This document shows positions 52,072 through 60,199 of a stretch of 64,000 nucleotides of DNA, in pieces. Position 1 is the first letter of the stretch; each line of letters opens with the position of its first letter. The notes under the pieces are model-generated. The model made no database searches. It worked only from the letters and a program-made list of their open reading frames with translations, and was not told the DNA's origin. A program made the translations under genes and the position numbers. Origin of the DNA: Flavobacterium succinicans (lineage in GTDB: Bacteria > Bacteroidota > Bacteroidia > Flavobacteriales > Flavobacteriaceae); assembly GCF_001662485.1 (NCBI RefSeq), contig NZ_JMTM01000053.1:236502-300501 (forward strand), in the 5' to 3' direction.

Positions 52072-53190
52072 ATGATACAAAGAACCCAACAACCTGCCAT
52101 TGATGCTTTACTTTTCAAAGGAAAAGCCATAGTAGTATTTGGCGCAAGGCAAGTAGGTAAAACCTCTTTGATCAAAAACACGGTCAAAAATCATCCTTAT
52201 TTATGGCTAAATGGCGATGAACCCGATACCCAATTGCTATTAGAAAACATCACCTCCGACCGACTAAAAGCGCTGATAGGAAATAATACTATGTTGATAA
52301 TTGACGAGGCTCAAATGATTCACAATATTGCGCTTTTGATTAAAAGAATGGTAGACAATTTTCCAGAAATTCAGGTCATCGCATCGGGCAGTAGTGCTTT
52401 TGAACTAGCAGACAAAACAAAAGAATCGATGATGGGAAGAAAAGAAGAATTACAACTCTTCCCACTAAACTTTGCGGAATTAGTAAAGCATACTAATTTT
52501 ATTGAAGAAACCCGTTTGGTCCCTCATCGATTAGTATTTGGTTATTATCCTGAAGTAGTAAATCATCCTGGTCAGGAAGAAAAAATACTCAATGATTTAG
52601 TTGATGGTTTTTTATACAAAGACATTTTAAACTTAGATGGCATCAAAAAATCAGCCACCTTACAGCGATTAGTTCAAATGTTAGCGTATAGAATTGGTAG
52701 CGAAATTAATTACAGTTCTTTGGCAAATGAATTAGGAATAAGTCGCCTGACCGTTGAAAAATACATTGATATTTTAGAAAAAAATTTCATTGTTTTTAGC
52801 TTACCTGCTTTCAGCAAAAACCAAGATAATGAGCTCAAAAAAGGGCGAAAAGTCTATTTTTGGGACAATGGTCTCCGCAATCGAATCATCAAAAATTTCA
52901 ATCCCATAGAACTTCGTGACGATGTAGGTGCCCTTTGGGAAAACTTTATAATTAGCGAAAGAAAGAAAAAATTGATTTATGAAAATCAGTTCAAAGACAC
53001 TTATTTTTGGCGCAATACACAACAAGCCGAGATCGATTATTTGGAACTAAAAAATACCGAAATCGAAGCTTTTGAAATTAAATACAATCCCAATCAGAAA
53101 GTACGATTTACCAAATCTTTCACCGAAAAATACCATCCAAAAACAACAGCAGTCATTCACAGTCAAAATTTTTGGGATTATATCCTTTAA
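52072..53190 (+). CDS. AAA ATPase with C-terminal DUF4143 domain (copy B)
   Basis: A 372-residue paralogue of the protein at 18937-20067. Walker A is GARQVGKTS, Walker B LIIDEAQ, the sensor-like ASGSSAFELADKT follows, then the winged-helix-like INYSSLANELGISRLTVEKY and the C-terminal TYFWRNTQQAEIDYLE with EIKY (EID...E-x-K). The two proteins match over the full length, by eye at roughly 40% identity. No second gene is coupled to it; the next frame starts 20 bp later and is unrelated. Function unsettled. Confidence 0.88.
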   Translation: MIQRTQQPAIDALLFKGKAIVVFGARQVGKTSLIKNTVKNHPYLWLNGDEPDTQLLLENITSDRLKALIGNNTMLIIDEAQMIHNIALLIKRMVDNFPEIQVIASGSSAFELADKTKESMMGRKEELQLFPLNFAELVKHTNFIEETRLVPHRLVFGYYPEVVNHPGQEEKILNDLVDGFLYKDILNLDGIKKSATLQRLVQMLAYRIGSEINYSSLANELGISRLTVEKYIDILEKNFIVFSLPAFSKNQDNELKKGRKVYFWDNGLRNRIIKNFNPIELRDDVGALWENFIISERKKKLIYENQFKDTYFWRNTQQAEIDYLELKNTEIEAFEIKYNPNQKVRFTKSFTEKYHPKTTAVIHSQNFWDYIL

Positions 53191-53210
53191 TCTATAAAAC
53201 ACTACAACCT

Positions 53211-53612
53211 ATGTCCTTCCAACCTATATTTGCTGAATTTTGGCAAAAAGTAATTGCAAGTATCGAAGATCGTACTTTTGCTAAATTGACTTTGGCCAAA
53301 ACCATTGGGGATACCGAATTAAAAAACATTTATGCTCGCCCAATTATAACCGATCATAATACCTTAGAATTTTCTATAATTGCGCGCTATAAAACCGAAG
53401 AAATAGAAAGCTTCCATTCGTTAGAAGAAGCGTTTTTCGTGTTGAGTCCGTATATGAATAATCCGTTTTTGACCGCCTTACTTTTTACTTCAGAAATGGA
53501 TTTGACATTTAAATTGAACAAAAAAAGAGTAGGCAGTTTGACAGAAAGCGAGCCTACCTTTAAAAATGCATCGGACGTTATGCTGGAATTAAAAGCTAGT
53601 GAAAATAAGTAA
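53211..53612 (+). CDS. Hypothetical protein, 133 residues
   Basis: A soluble protein starting MSFQPIFAEFWQKVIASIED, with LAKTIGDTELKNIYARPI and a helical end (SDVMLELKASENK). It has no signal, membrane segment or motif I recognise. I start it at the ATG at 53211, 20 bp after the ATPase stop; the frame is open further back into that gene. Close spacing suggests read-through from the ATPase promoter, but its composition is like the housekeeping genes, so it may be an older resident. Confidence 0.6.
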   Translation: MSFQPIFAEFWQKVIASIEDRTFAKLTLAKTIGDTELKNIYARPIITDHNTLEFSIIARYKTEEIESFHSLEEAFFVLSPYMNNPFLTALLFTSEMDLTFKLNKKRVGSLTESEPTFKNASDVMLELKASENK

Positions 53613-53639
53613 ATTTTTACCTTTTTTCAGAAGATCTAT

Positions 53640-53682
53640 AGCTACTGCATACTAAAAACTGCCAACTGAACACTAAACTTCC
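53640..53682. repeat. ACTG-type repeat at the end of the HD gene
   Basis: gctactgcatac, aaaactgccaactgaacac repeat the ACTG unit also found at 49592-49628. It overlaps the last codons of the HD-domain gene (stop at 53673), so the gene's 3' end may be derived from repeat. Confidence 0.4.
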
Positions 53683-54326
53683 CCTTCCCACTCGGCATAA
53701 AACTGAGCTAAGAAATTTTCCATGTATTTATGCCTTTTCGCCGCTAATGCTGTACCGGTTTTCGTATTCATTTTATCGGCTAGCAACAATAACTTCTCAT
53801 AAAAATGATTGATGGTTGGCGCTTGACTAGTCTTATATTCTTCCTTGGACATCCGTAAATTAGGCGCAATATCAGGATTATACAAGGCTCTGTTTTTGAA
53901 TCCACCATAATTAAAGGCTCTTGCAATTCCAATCGCACCAATGGCATCCAAACGATCGGCATCTTGCACAATATCTAACTCAATAGAAGAGAACTTGCGT
54001 TTTGTTTTACCCCCTTTAAAAGAAATGTTTTCAATAATTTGAACTACATGTACAATTACTTCTTCGGCTACGTGTTGCGATTCCAAAAAATTTCTCGCCG
54101 TTCTTGGACCTATAGTCTCGTCTCCTTCATGAAATTTACTATCGGCAATGTCATGTAATAAAGCTCCAAGTTGAACCACAAGTGTATCACAGGTCTCTGA
54201 TGTAGCAATAAGTAAAGCGTTTTTATATACCCTTTCTATATGAAACCAATCGTGTCCTCCCTCAGCATCGGCAAGGGTTTGTTTTACAAAAAGAATCGTA
54301 TCGTGAATTAGTTTGGCGTGATTCAT
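53673..54326 (-). CDS. HD-domain phosphohydrolase
   Basis: A 217-residue metal-dependent phosphohydrolase of the HD superfamily (YedJ-like). The metal ligands are in GGHDWFHIERVYKNAL (H), ALLHDIADSKFHEGDE (HD) and ELDIVQDADRLDAIGAIGIA (D). Members act on nucleotides or other phosphoesters; substrate unknown. It is cytoplasmic, follows the desaturase gene on the same strand after a strong terminator, and so is probably read from its own promoter. Confidence 0.9.
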   Translation of the reverse strand: MNHAKLIHDTILFVKQTLADAEGGHDWFHIERVYKNALLIATSETCDTLVVQLGALLHDIADSKFHEGDETIGPRTARNFLESQHVAEEVIVHVVQIIENISFKGGKTKRKFSSIELDIVQDADRLDAIGAIGIARAFNYGGFKNRALYNPDIAPNLRMSKEEYKTSQAPTINHFYEKLLLLADKMNTKTGTALAAKRHKYMENFLAQFYAEWEGEV

Positions 54327-54348
54327 AGGAGATGTTTTGTTTTGAAAA

Positions 54349-54389
54349 AAAAACTGATTTCAAAGTGATGTTCTTCAAAATCAGTTTTT
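54349..54389 (-). terminator. Terminator after the desaturase gene
   Basis: AAAAACTGATTT (54349-54360) pairs exactly with AAATCAGTTTTT (54378-54389); on the minus strand the stem is followed by eight T. It is 41 bp past the desaturase stop. Confidence 0.8.
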
Positions 54390-54430
54390 ATGCGCTTTAT
54401 TTTAATCTATATTTGTTAAAAATGAAAGGA

Positions 54431-55417
54431 TTACAATCTAGCTGGTTCAACCCATTTGAAAATATAAGACTCCGCTGGAATTACCAAACGTTCAGAAATT
54501 TTTGCCATTCTTGATGGTAATTTCATTAAATAATCTCTAGCTTTTTCTGCTTCGCTTGTTAATCCTCCAATTTTATCGATTTCCCACTTCTCAATTAATT
54601 TTTGCATAATATCCACATAATCATTCGCAGTATAGACACCAATTCGCTGAGCTGAATCAGAAAATTGTTCAAAAGCAGAACTTATTTTTTGTCCAGACTC
54701 TCTCAAAAAATGAGCTGGCATCACAATTTTTTGCTTCATCATGTATTGAAAAGCTAACATCATCTCGCTAGGATCAACTTTAAAAATTTGGTCAACAAAC
54801 TCGCTGTATGCTAAATGATGACGCATTTCGTCGCCAGCAATCATTTTACATAATTTTGATAATTTCTTATCACCAAAATTCTTAGCCAACTGGGACACAC
54901 GATTGTGCGAAACATAAGTAGCTAACTCTTGAAAACTTGTGTACACAAAGTTCTTGTAAGGGTCGGTACCAGTTCCTATATCAAAACCATCGTTAATCAA
55001 ATGTTGCGTTGTAACCTCAACCTCGCGCATATTTACACGACCAGATAAATACAAATATTTGTTCAACAAATCTCCGTGGCGGTTCTCTTCCCCCGTCCAT
55101 TGACGGATCCATTTGGACCAGCCATTGCGCTCTTGGTTATCTACTCCTTCTACTTCCATCAACCAAGATTCGTAGGTTGGCAAAGCCTCTTCGGTAATGG
55201 TATCTCCTACAAGAGCTACCCAGAAATCATAAGGTAAATCTTTGGCAATTTCTCTTAATTCTTTTACTTCCTCTAAGAAAGTATTGCTCTCAGAATTTGG
55301 CAAAAAATCAGAAGGTTGCCATATTTTTTCTACCGGAATTAGAAATTGATCCACAAAACTATCGACGTTTTTTTCTAAAAACTGCATCACTTCTAATCGG
55401 ATGTTTTTTATTGACAT
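54431..55417 (-). CDS. Acyl-ACP desaturase (soluble diiron type)
   Basis: A 328-residue soluble desaturase like plant stearoyl-ACP desaturases, introducing a double bond into acyl-ACP with O2 and reduced ferredoxin. The two diiron motifs are present: EENRHGD near residue 109 and DEMRHHLAY near 195. No membrane segment. The plsC gene lies 12 nt upstream on the same strand, so unsaturated acyl chains and phospholipid assembly are probably co-regulated. Terminated by a strong hairpin. Confidence 0.93.
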   Translation of the reverse strand: MSIKNIRLEVMQFLEKNVDSFVDQFLIPVEKIWQPSDFLPNSESNTFLEEVKELREIAKDLPYDFWVALVGDTITEEALPTYESWLMEVEGVDNQERNGWSKWIRQWTGEENRHGDLLNKYLYLSGRVNMREVEVTTQHLINDGFDIGTGTDPYKNFVYTSFQELATYVSHNRVSQLAKNFGDKKLSKLCKMIAGDEMRHHLAYSEFVDQIFKVDPSEMMLAFQYMMKQKIVMPAHFLRESGQKISSAFEQFSDSAQRIGVYTANDYVDIMQKLIEKWEIDKIGGLTSEAEKARDYLMKLPSRMAKISERLVIPAESYIFKWVEPARL

Positions 55418-55429
55418 GCTATTTATATA

Positions 55430-56164
55430 TTAAAATTGAATTTTACTTACTACTGCGGCTTCTGTTTTCTGAATCAGTTCTTCAAAAGCATAGTCTTTGA
55501 CCGCCATCGGCTCATGAATGGTAAACGTTAAACGATTTCCGAGGCCCATCGGAAAAGCACCAAAACGCACCATCTTCCAGGAATTATTTATTGTAATAGG
55601 CACCACATAAGCGGAAGGCGCATACTTACATAATATTTTTAATCCGCTTTGCGCAAATTCTTTCGGCTTACCAGTTTTACTTCGGGTTCCTTCAGGGAAA
55701 ATAACGGCTGATCGGGTATTTTTTTCTATATAATCCGATAAGCCTTTTATGGTTGGAATGGCTTGTTTCGGATCTTTTCTATCAATTAAAACCGATCCAC
55801 CATGACGTAAATTATAAGACACACTCGGAATTCCTTTGCCCAGCTCTTTTTTGCTCACAAACTTACAATGATAACGGCGCATGTACCAAATAATAGCAAT
55901 AATGTCATACATACTTTGATGATTGGCTACTATAATTAGAGGGACATTTTTAGGTACACTTTTTAAATTCTCGAATCGATAAGTGGTACCCAAAAGATTA
56001 GTACATTTTACCAAAAAGAAGTTCAAATAATCGACACTTTTTTTATGGGCTTGATAACCAAATACATTAAAACAAATCCATTGAATAGGATGAAAGATTA
56101 CCAAACAAAGCCCAAAACACAAATAGTAAATAACGGATAAGGGGTACGAAATTATTTTTTGCAT
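55430..56164 (-). CDS. plsC: 1-acyl-sn-glycerol-3-phosphate acyltransferase
   Basis: A 244-residue inner membrane acyltransferase making phosphatidic acid. It has an N-terminal hydrophobic segment (SVIYYLCFGLCLVIFHPI), the H-x4-D catalytic motif in VANHQSMYDIIAI (about residue 80) and the substrate motif VIFPEGTRSKTGKPKEFA. The ATG at 56164 is used; seven extra codons upstream begin with a TTG-like start and add nothing. First gene of a two-gene unit with the desaturase, divergent from rnpA. Confidence 0.93.
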   Translation of the reverse strand: MQKIISYPLSVIYYLCFGLCLVIFHPIQWICFNVFGYQAHKKSVDYLNFFLVKCTNLLGTTYRFENLKSVPKNVPLIIVANHQSMYDIIAIIWYMRRYHCKFVSKKELGKGIPSVSYNLRHGGSVLIDRKDPKQAIPTIKGLSDYIEKNTRSAVIFPEGTRSKTGKPKEFAQSGLKILCKYAPSAYVVPITINNSWKMVRFGAFPMGLGNRLTFTIHEPMAVKDYAFEELIQKTEAAVVSKIQF

Positions 56165-56182
56165 GTTAGTGTAATAAAAGGT

Positions 56183-56190
56183 CAAAAGTA
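56183..56190 (-). promoter_or_regulatory. plsC -7 element
   Basis: TACTTTTG on the minus strand fits TAnnTTTG and lies 18 bp before the plsC ATG. No matching -33 box. Confidence 0.4.
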
Positions 56191-56251
56191 CGAATTAAAT
56201 TTTTTTAATACGATTTAAATCCTAAACAATAATCCATTTGGGGTTTAATTG

Positions 56252-56259
56252 TACCTTTG
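56252..56259 (+). promoter_or_regulatory. rnpA -7 element
   Basis: TACCTTTG fits TAnnTTTG, 32 bp before the rnpA ATG. No -33 TTG at standard spacing (a TTTG lies 11 bp upstream). Confidence 0.45.
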
Positions 56260-56291
56260 CTCGCTAGGATTATCCCACTTTTTCGAATGCA

Positions 56292-56717
56292 ATGAATTTT
56301 AAGTACCCAAAAGAAGAAAAACTAAAAAGCAAAATCACCATCGGATTATTATTCACCGAAGGCAAATCGGTATCGAAATATCCTTTGCGATTGGTGTATT
56401 GCCCGCAAAAAAAAGAGGAAAATCAGAGGATAAAAATGGGTGTTTCGGTTTCTAAAAAATACTTCAAAAAAGCGGTAGATCGCAATTACTTCAAACGCGT
56501 ACTGAGAGAAACTTATCGATTAAACAAGCACTTGCTGATTCCACATTTGGATGAACCCTTTGCTTTTATGTTTTTTTACCAAACCAAAGAGCGTTTGTCT
56601 TTCGATGAAATCAACACCAAAACGATTCAATTGTTTGAGAAATTTGTGTCGCAGCTAGCTCAAAAGAAAGAAGCTCAAGCTAAAGATACTGATTCGTCTA
56701 GCACAGAATTGTCCTAA
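56292..56717 (+). CDS. rnpA: Ribonuclease P protein component
   Basis: The basic protein subunit of RNase P, which matures tRNA 5' ends together with the RnpB RNA. The 141-residue protein has the family start (KSKITIGLLFTEGKSVSKYP) and the RNR-type basic helix in GVSVSKKYFKKAVDRNYFKR with VLRETYR. The C-terminus carries a short low-complexity tail (EAQAKDTDSSSTELS). It is not next to rpmH or dnaA as in many bacteria. The S41 protease gene follows 73 bp downstream. Confidence 0.95.
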   Translation: MNFKYPKEEKLKSKITIGLLFTEGKSVSKYPLRLVYCPQKKEENQRIKMGVSVSKKYFKKAVDRNYFKRVLRETYRLNKHLLIPHLDEPFAFMFFYQTKERLSFDEINTKTIQLFEKFVSQLAQKKEAQAKDTDSSSTELS

Positions 56718-56790
56718 AAAAACGTATTCCCTTTATTATTCCTGTTTTATTACTAATTTAGAGGTCTATTAATAAACCATCACTTTCCTT

Positions 56791-58428
56791 ATGAACGCAT
56801 TTTTTCAAAAAAAATACATCATTCCTGTTTTGGCTTCAGCCTTTTTGTTTGTTGGGGTAAGTTTCAAAAATGATTTCTTTGAAATTGCCAAACAAATAGA
56901 AATTTTTACCACGCTTTTTAAAGAAGTCAACTCTAATTATGTAGATGAGACCAATCCAGGAGATTTGATGGATAAGGCCATCAAAGGAATGTTGGCGAGT
57001 TTGGATCCCTACACCAATTACTTTAATGAAGCAGATGTGGTGAAGTTCAAAATCAACAATACCGGTGAATACACTGGAATTGGTGCATTAATCAGTCGCA
57101 AGGAAGACCAATTGATTATCAAAGAACCCTATAAAAATTTCCCTGCTGACAAAGCGGGTCTTAAAGCTGGCGATGCTATTATTCAAATTGGCGATGTCGT
57201 GCTGAAAGACTTCAAAGATGATGCGTCGCAATTGCTCAAAGGTTCCAAAAACACTAAGATTGACATTAAATATATCCGTCAAGGAAAAACACTAAGTACC
57301 CAATTGGTTTTGGATGAAGTAGAAATCAAATCGGTGCCATTCTTCGGGAAAATTGATGCAAAAACAGGTTATATTGTATTGACTCATTTCACCAAAAAAG
57401 CCTCCTCAGAAGTAAAAGACGCTTTGGAACAACTCAAAAAAGAAGGCGCCGAACGTATCGTTTTGGACTTAAGAGACAATCCTGGTGGGCTATTGAATGA
57501 AGCGGTGAATATTTGCAATCTCTTTGTGCCAAAAAACGAAACCATAGTAACTACCAAATCGAAAGTAGAAAAATACAACAACACCTATAAAACGACTCGA
57601 GAACCAGTAGATTTGAACATTCCCTTGGTCATCATCGTCAACGGAAAAAGCGCTTCGGCTTCTGAAATTGTGGCAGGTGCTTTGCAAGATTTGGATCGTG
57701 CAGTGGTTTTAGGCAGTCGTAGTTTTGGAAAAGGATTGGTACAACGCCCTATCGATATGTCTTTTGGAACACAAGTAAAAGTAACTATTTCTCGTTACTA
57801 TACGCCTTCGGGTCGTTGCATCCAAGCTTTGGATTATACTCGAAAAGATAAAAATGGAGTAGCTACGCGTACAGAAGAAAAAAATTATAATGCCTTTAAA
57901 ACCAGAAAAGGAAGAACCGTATACGACGGAGGAGGTATACAGCCTGACATTGAATTAGCAGAAACGCAAGTAAGCTCCATAGCCAATGCCGTAATTAAAA
58001 ACGATGCTGTCTTTGATTATGCCACTACATATTATTACAAAAATCCTAATTTAGGTAATACTATCCCAACTATCACAGATGCGGATTACAATGATTTCAA
58101 ACAATTTTTGAAAAACAAAAAATTCAATTTGGATACAGAAACCGAAGTAAATTTGAAAAAGACTTTAGCAGCTGCCAAAAAAGAAAAAATAGACGAAAGC
58201 ATTACTGCAGAATACCAACAATTGTTGAACGCCATCCAAAAAAGTGAATGGAATGCTTTGGAAAAAAATCAAAAAGAAATTAAAAATTTATTGCTAGACG
58301 AAATTATCAAACGCTACCAATACCAAGAAGGATTGTACCAATACTACATCAAAAGCAATCCCGAAATCAAAAAGGCAGTAAACGTGTTGACTACTTCAGC
58401 GGAGTACAATAGCATTTTGAAGATGTAA
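56791..58428 (+). CDS. C-terminal processing protease, S41 family
   Basis: A 545-residue periplasmic serine protease. A signal/anchor segment at the N-terminus (IIPVLASAFLFVGVSF) is followed by a helical region, a PDZ domain (about 90-165, GIGALISRKEDQLIIKEPY, KAGLKAGDAIIQIGD) and the S41 core with the catalytic Ser289 in NGKSASASEIVAGAL and Lys314 in GSRSFGKGLVQRP. The C-terminal ~130 residues are helical and specific. It probably cleaves C-termini of envelope proteins. Shares direction with rnpA. Confidence 0.94.
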   Translation: MNAFFQKKYIIPVLASAFLFVGVSFKNDFFEIAKQIEIFTTLFKEVNSNYVDETNPGDLMDKAIKGMLASLDPYTNYFNEADVVKFKINNTGEYTGIGALISRKEDQLIIKEPYKNFPADKAGLKAGDAIIQIGDVVLKDFKDDASQLLKGSKNTKIDIKYIRQGKTLSTQLVLDEVEIKSVPFFGKIDAKTGYIVLTHFTKKASSEVKDALEQLKKEGAERIVLDLRDNPGGLLNEAVNICNLFVPKNETIVTTKSKVEKYNNTYKTTREPVDLNIPLVIIVNGKSASASEIVAGALQDLDRAVVLGSRSFGKGLVQRPIDMSFGTQVKVTISRYYTPSGRCIQALDYTRKDKNGVATRTEEKNYNAFKTRKGRTVYDGGGIQPDIELAETQVSSIANAVIKNDAVFDYATTYYYKNPNLGNTIPTITDADYNDFKQFLKNKKFNLDTETEVNLKKTLAAAKKEKIDESITAEYQQLLNAIQKSEWNALEKNQKEIKNLLLDEIIKRYQYQEGLYQYYIKSNPEIKKAVNVLTTSAEYNSILKM

Positions 58429-58520
58429 AAAAAACACCCAATAAAAATTAGCATTAATTCTTAAACACATATTAGGCATATAAGTATTCAAGTCAATGTC
58501 TGATTTTTAATATATAAAAA

Positions 58521-58560
58521 AATTTAAGGTCATATAAGTTAGTTTTAATGTCCTTTAAAT
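58521..58560. repeat. Phased ATATG-type repeat
   Basis: Read on the minus strand the segment has ggacattaaaac and aacttatatgacctt, the same units as at 18774-18806 and 25250-25325. It lies in the 289-bp gap between the S41 gene and the GNAT gene. Confidence 0.4.
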
Positions 58561-58612
58561 TCTTCTCCTAATGTTTTAGAAAACAAAAATCTAGTTTAAA
58601 ATAACTCTAATG

Positions 58613-58668
58613 TCAGTTCCAGCGCAGTCGAGAACCATCACTGCATCTCGACTGCGCTCGATGTGACA
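58613..58668. repeat. Long hairpin repeat with CTCGACTGCGCTCG core
   Basis: AGCGCAGTCGAGA (58622-58634) pairs exactly with TCTCGACTGCGCT (58647-58659); outer GTCA and TGAC extend the pairing. It lies between convergent genes and may act as terminator for either. The core is related to the in-frame insert in hemF at 40822-40848. The rest of the gap (58429-58520) shows nothing. Confidence 0.75.
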
Positions 58669-58717
58669 AAAATCAGCATTTGTGCAAATGGAAATCTAAG
58701 AATCATAATCTATATGA

Positions 58718-59164
58718 TTAGCCCCTTTTCATCTCTATATGCGGAATATCATCTTCTAAATACATCTCGCTAATAGCCACAAAACCATGGCTTTCGTAGA
58801 ATTTTTTCAGGTACAATTGAGCACCAATAGTAATCACTGTTTCGTTAAAATGAGTAGCAATTCCTCCGATAGCGTTTTGCATCAATTCATGACCCCACTT
58901 TTTGTCGCGATAATTGGAATCGACTACAACTCGTCCTATTGAAGCTTCGGGGAAACTGATGCCAGCGGGCAACAAACGAGCATGGGCAACAATTTTGTCC
59001 TCGTAGGCTCCAAAAAGGTGTAGGGCTTTTTTATCTTTTCCGTCCAAATCCAAATAGACGCAATTTTGCTCAACTACAAAAATTTCGCTTCTCAATCTTA
59101 AAATATCATACAACTCATCAACAGTCAATGCTTCAAACGGTTTTATTTCCCAATGTACTTCCAT
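58718..59164 (-). CDS. GNAT family acetyltransferase (ElaA-like)
   Basis: A 148-residue N-acetyltransferase. The acetyl-CoA-binding loop is in SIGRVVVDSNYRDKKWGHEL (R/Q-x2-G-like GHELMQNAI), and the start LTVDELYDILRLRSEIFVVEQ is the ElaA pattern. Substrate unknown. It begins 1 nt after the stop of the DUF4837 gene on the same strand, so they are co-transcribed. Confidence 0.88.
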   Translation of the reverse strand: MEVHWEIKPFEALTVDELYDILRLRSEIFVVEQNCVYLDLDGKDKKALHLFGAYEDKIVAHARLLPAGISFPEASIGRVVVDSNYRDKKWGHELMQNAIGGIATHFNETVITIGAQLYLKKFYESHGFVAISEMYLEDDIPHIEMKRG

Positions 59165-59165
59165 A

Positions 59166-60152
59166 TCAATTCTTATGTTTTCTTTTACTTATTTTAACTG
59201 ATTTAATAATCGATTCTAACGCAAACATCACCTCTCTTTTTTCGTCAGCGGGTGAGTAACAAAAACCTTCTAACACCATGATTCGGTTATACTCCTTATC
59301 AAAAATCACATAATTGATAAAGGGGCCAGACATGAAGTCATTTTTTAATTCCCAAGTCCCTTTCGTTTCAAAGGTGGGGCGATGATCTAATTTTATAGTA
59401 AACCAATACGGAGCATACCCCTCGCCTGTAATCATGGGCGTTTGTTCTTCTCTGCCTTTGATATATAACTTCCCAATGGAATCTCGCATTCGGATAATAG
59501 AAGCAATGGGGTTTTGGGTTTGGATGGTATTCAAAGGAACCTGATACAGCAACAAACTCATACTTCCGCTCACAATTTCTTTTTTTAACCAAATAAATCG
59601 AGGTTTTTGTAATGCATATTCAAAATCTGAAGGGACATCCAAGCGAATATGAAATTTGTTCTCTATTATTTTGGGATTCAATAACGATTCACGGTTACTT
59701 TTTTGATTGGCTTGGATTTCGCCTTCTTTAATTAACCGAATCATTTCTGCGCTGTGCTTTTCTAATAAATATAAAAGCGTGTCATTCGTAGTTCCTGTGA
59801 GATGAAAAACGGTTTGCGGGGTAGCATATTGATTTTTTTTGATTTCAAAACTGGTCGTTACGCCTTTTTTCACCACGACAATGGTACGACTATCGGTGAC
59901 AAATCCTTCTACTAATTTATCCGGATATTGATTGATGGTAAATAACGGTTCCTCCTGAGGCAGTCCGAAAACAGGAGCTGCAAGTTTGTTTCTAAGTGAA
60001 TCCCCCACTTCTCCATTCCATAAAGCATCGTTCATAATCACGGCAATGGTATTGATTTTACCTACCGATCCACGCAATAATGGCTCTTGTTTCTTAGCGC
60101 AAGAAAACAAAATTAACGAAACAAAAAGGCATAAAAAATGGGCTCTATTCAT
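59166..60152 (-). CDS. DUF4837 family lipoprotein
   Basis: A 328-residue lipoprotein with lipobox LILFSC (MNRAHFLCLFVSLILFSC) followed by AKKQEPLLRGSVGKINTI. The mature protein has TIAVIMNDALWNGEVGDSLR, a central beta region and WFTIKLDHRPTFETKGTWEL, matching the DUF4837 family of Bacteroidota; its role is unknown. The ATG at 60152 is used because it fits the signal. The LysM transglycosylase gene lies 47 bp upstream on the same strand, suggesting an envelope function. Confidence 0.82.
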   Translation of the reverse strand: MNRAHFLCLFVSLILFSCAKKQEPLLRGSVGKINTIAVIMNDALWNGEVGDSLRNKLAAPVFGLPQEEPLFTINQYPDKLVEGFVTDSRTIVVVKKGVTTSFEIKKNQYATPQTVFHLTGTTNDTLLYLLEKHSAEMIRLIKEGEIQANQKSNRESLLNPKIIENKFHIRLDVPSDFEYALQKPRFIWLKKEIVSGSMSLLLYQVPLNTIQTQNPIASIIRMRDSIGKLYIKGREEQTPMITGEGYAPYWFTIKLDHRPTFETKGTWELKNDFMSGPFINYVIFDKEYNRIMVLEGFCYSPADEKREVMFALESIIKSVKISKRKHKN

Positions 60153-60199
60153 AATTTTTATCTTATAAATCAAAACCCAAATGTAACTAATTTATGGTA

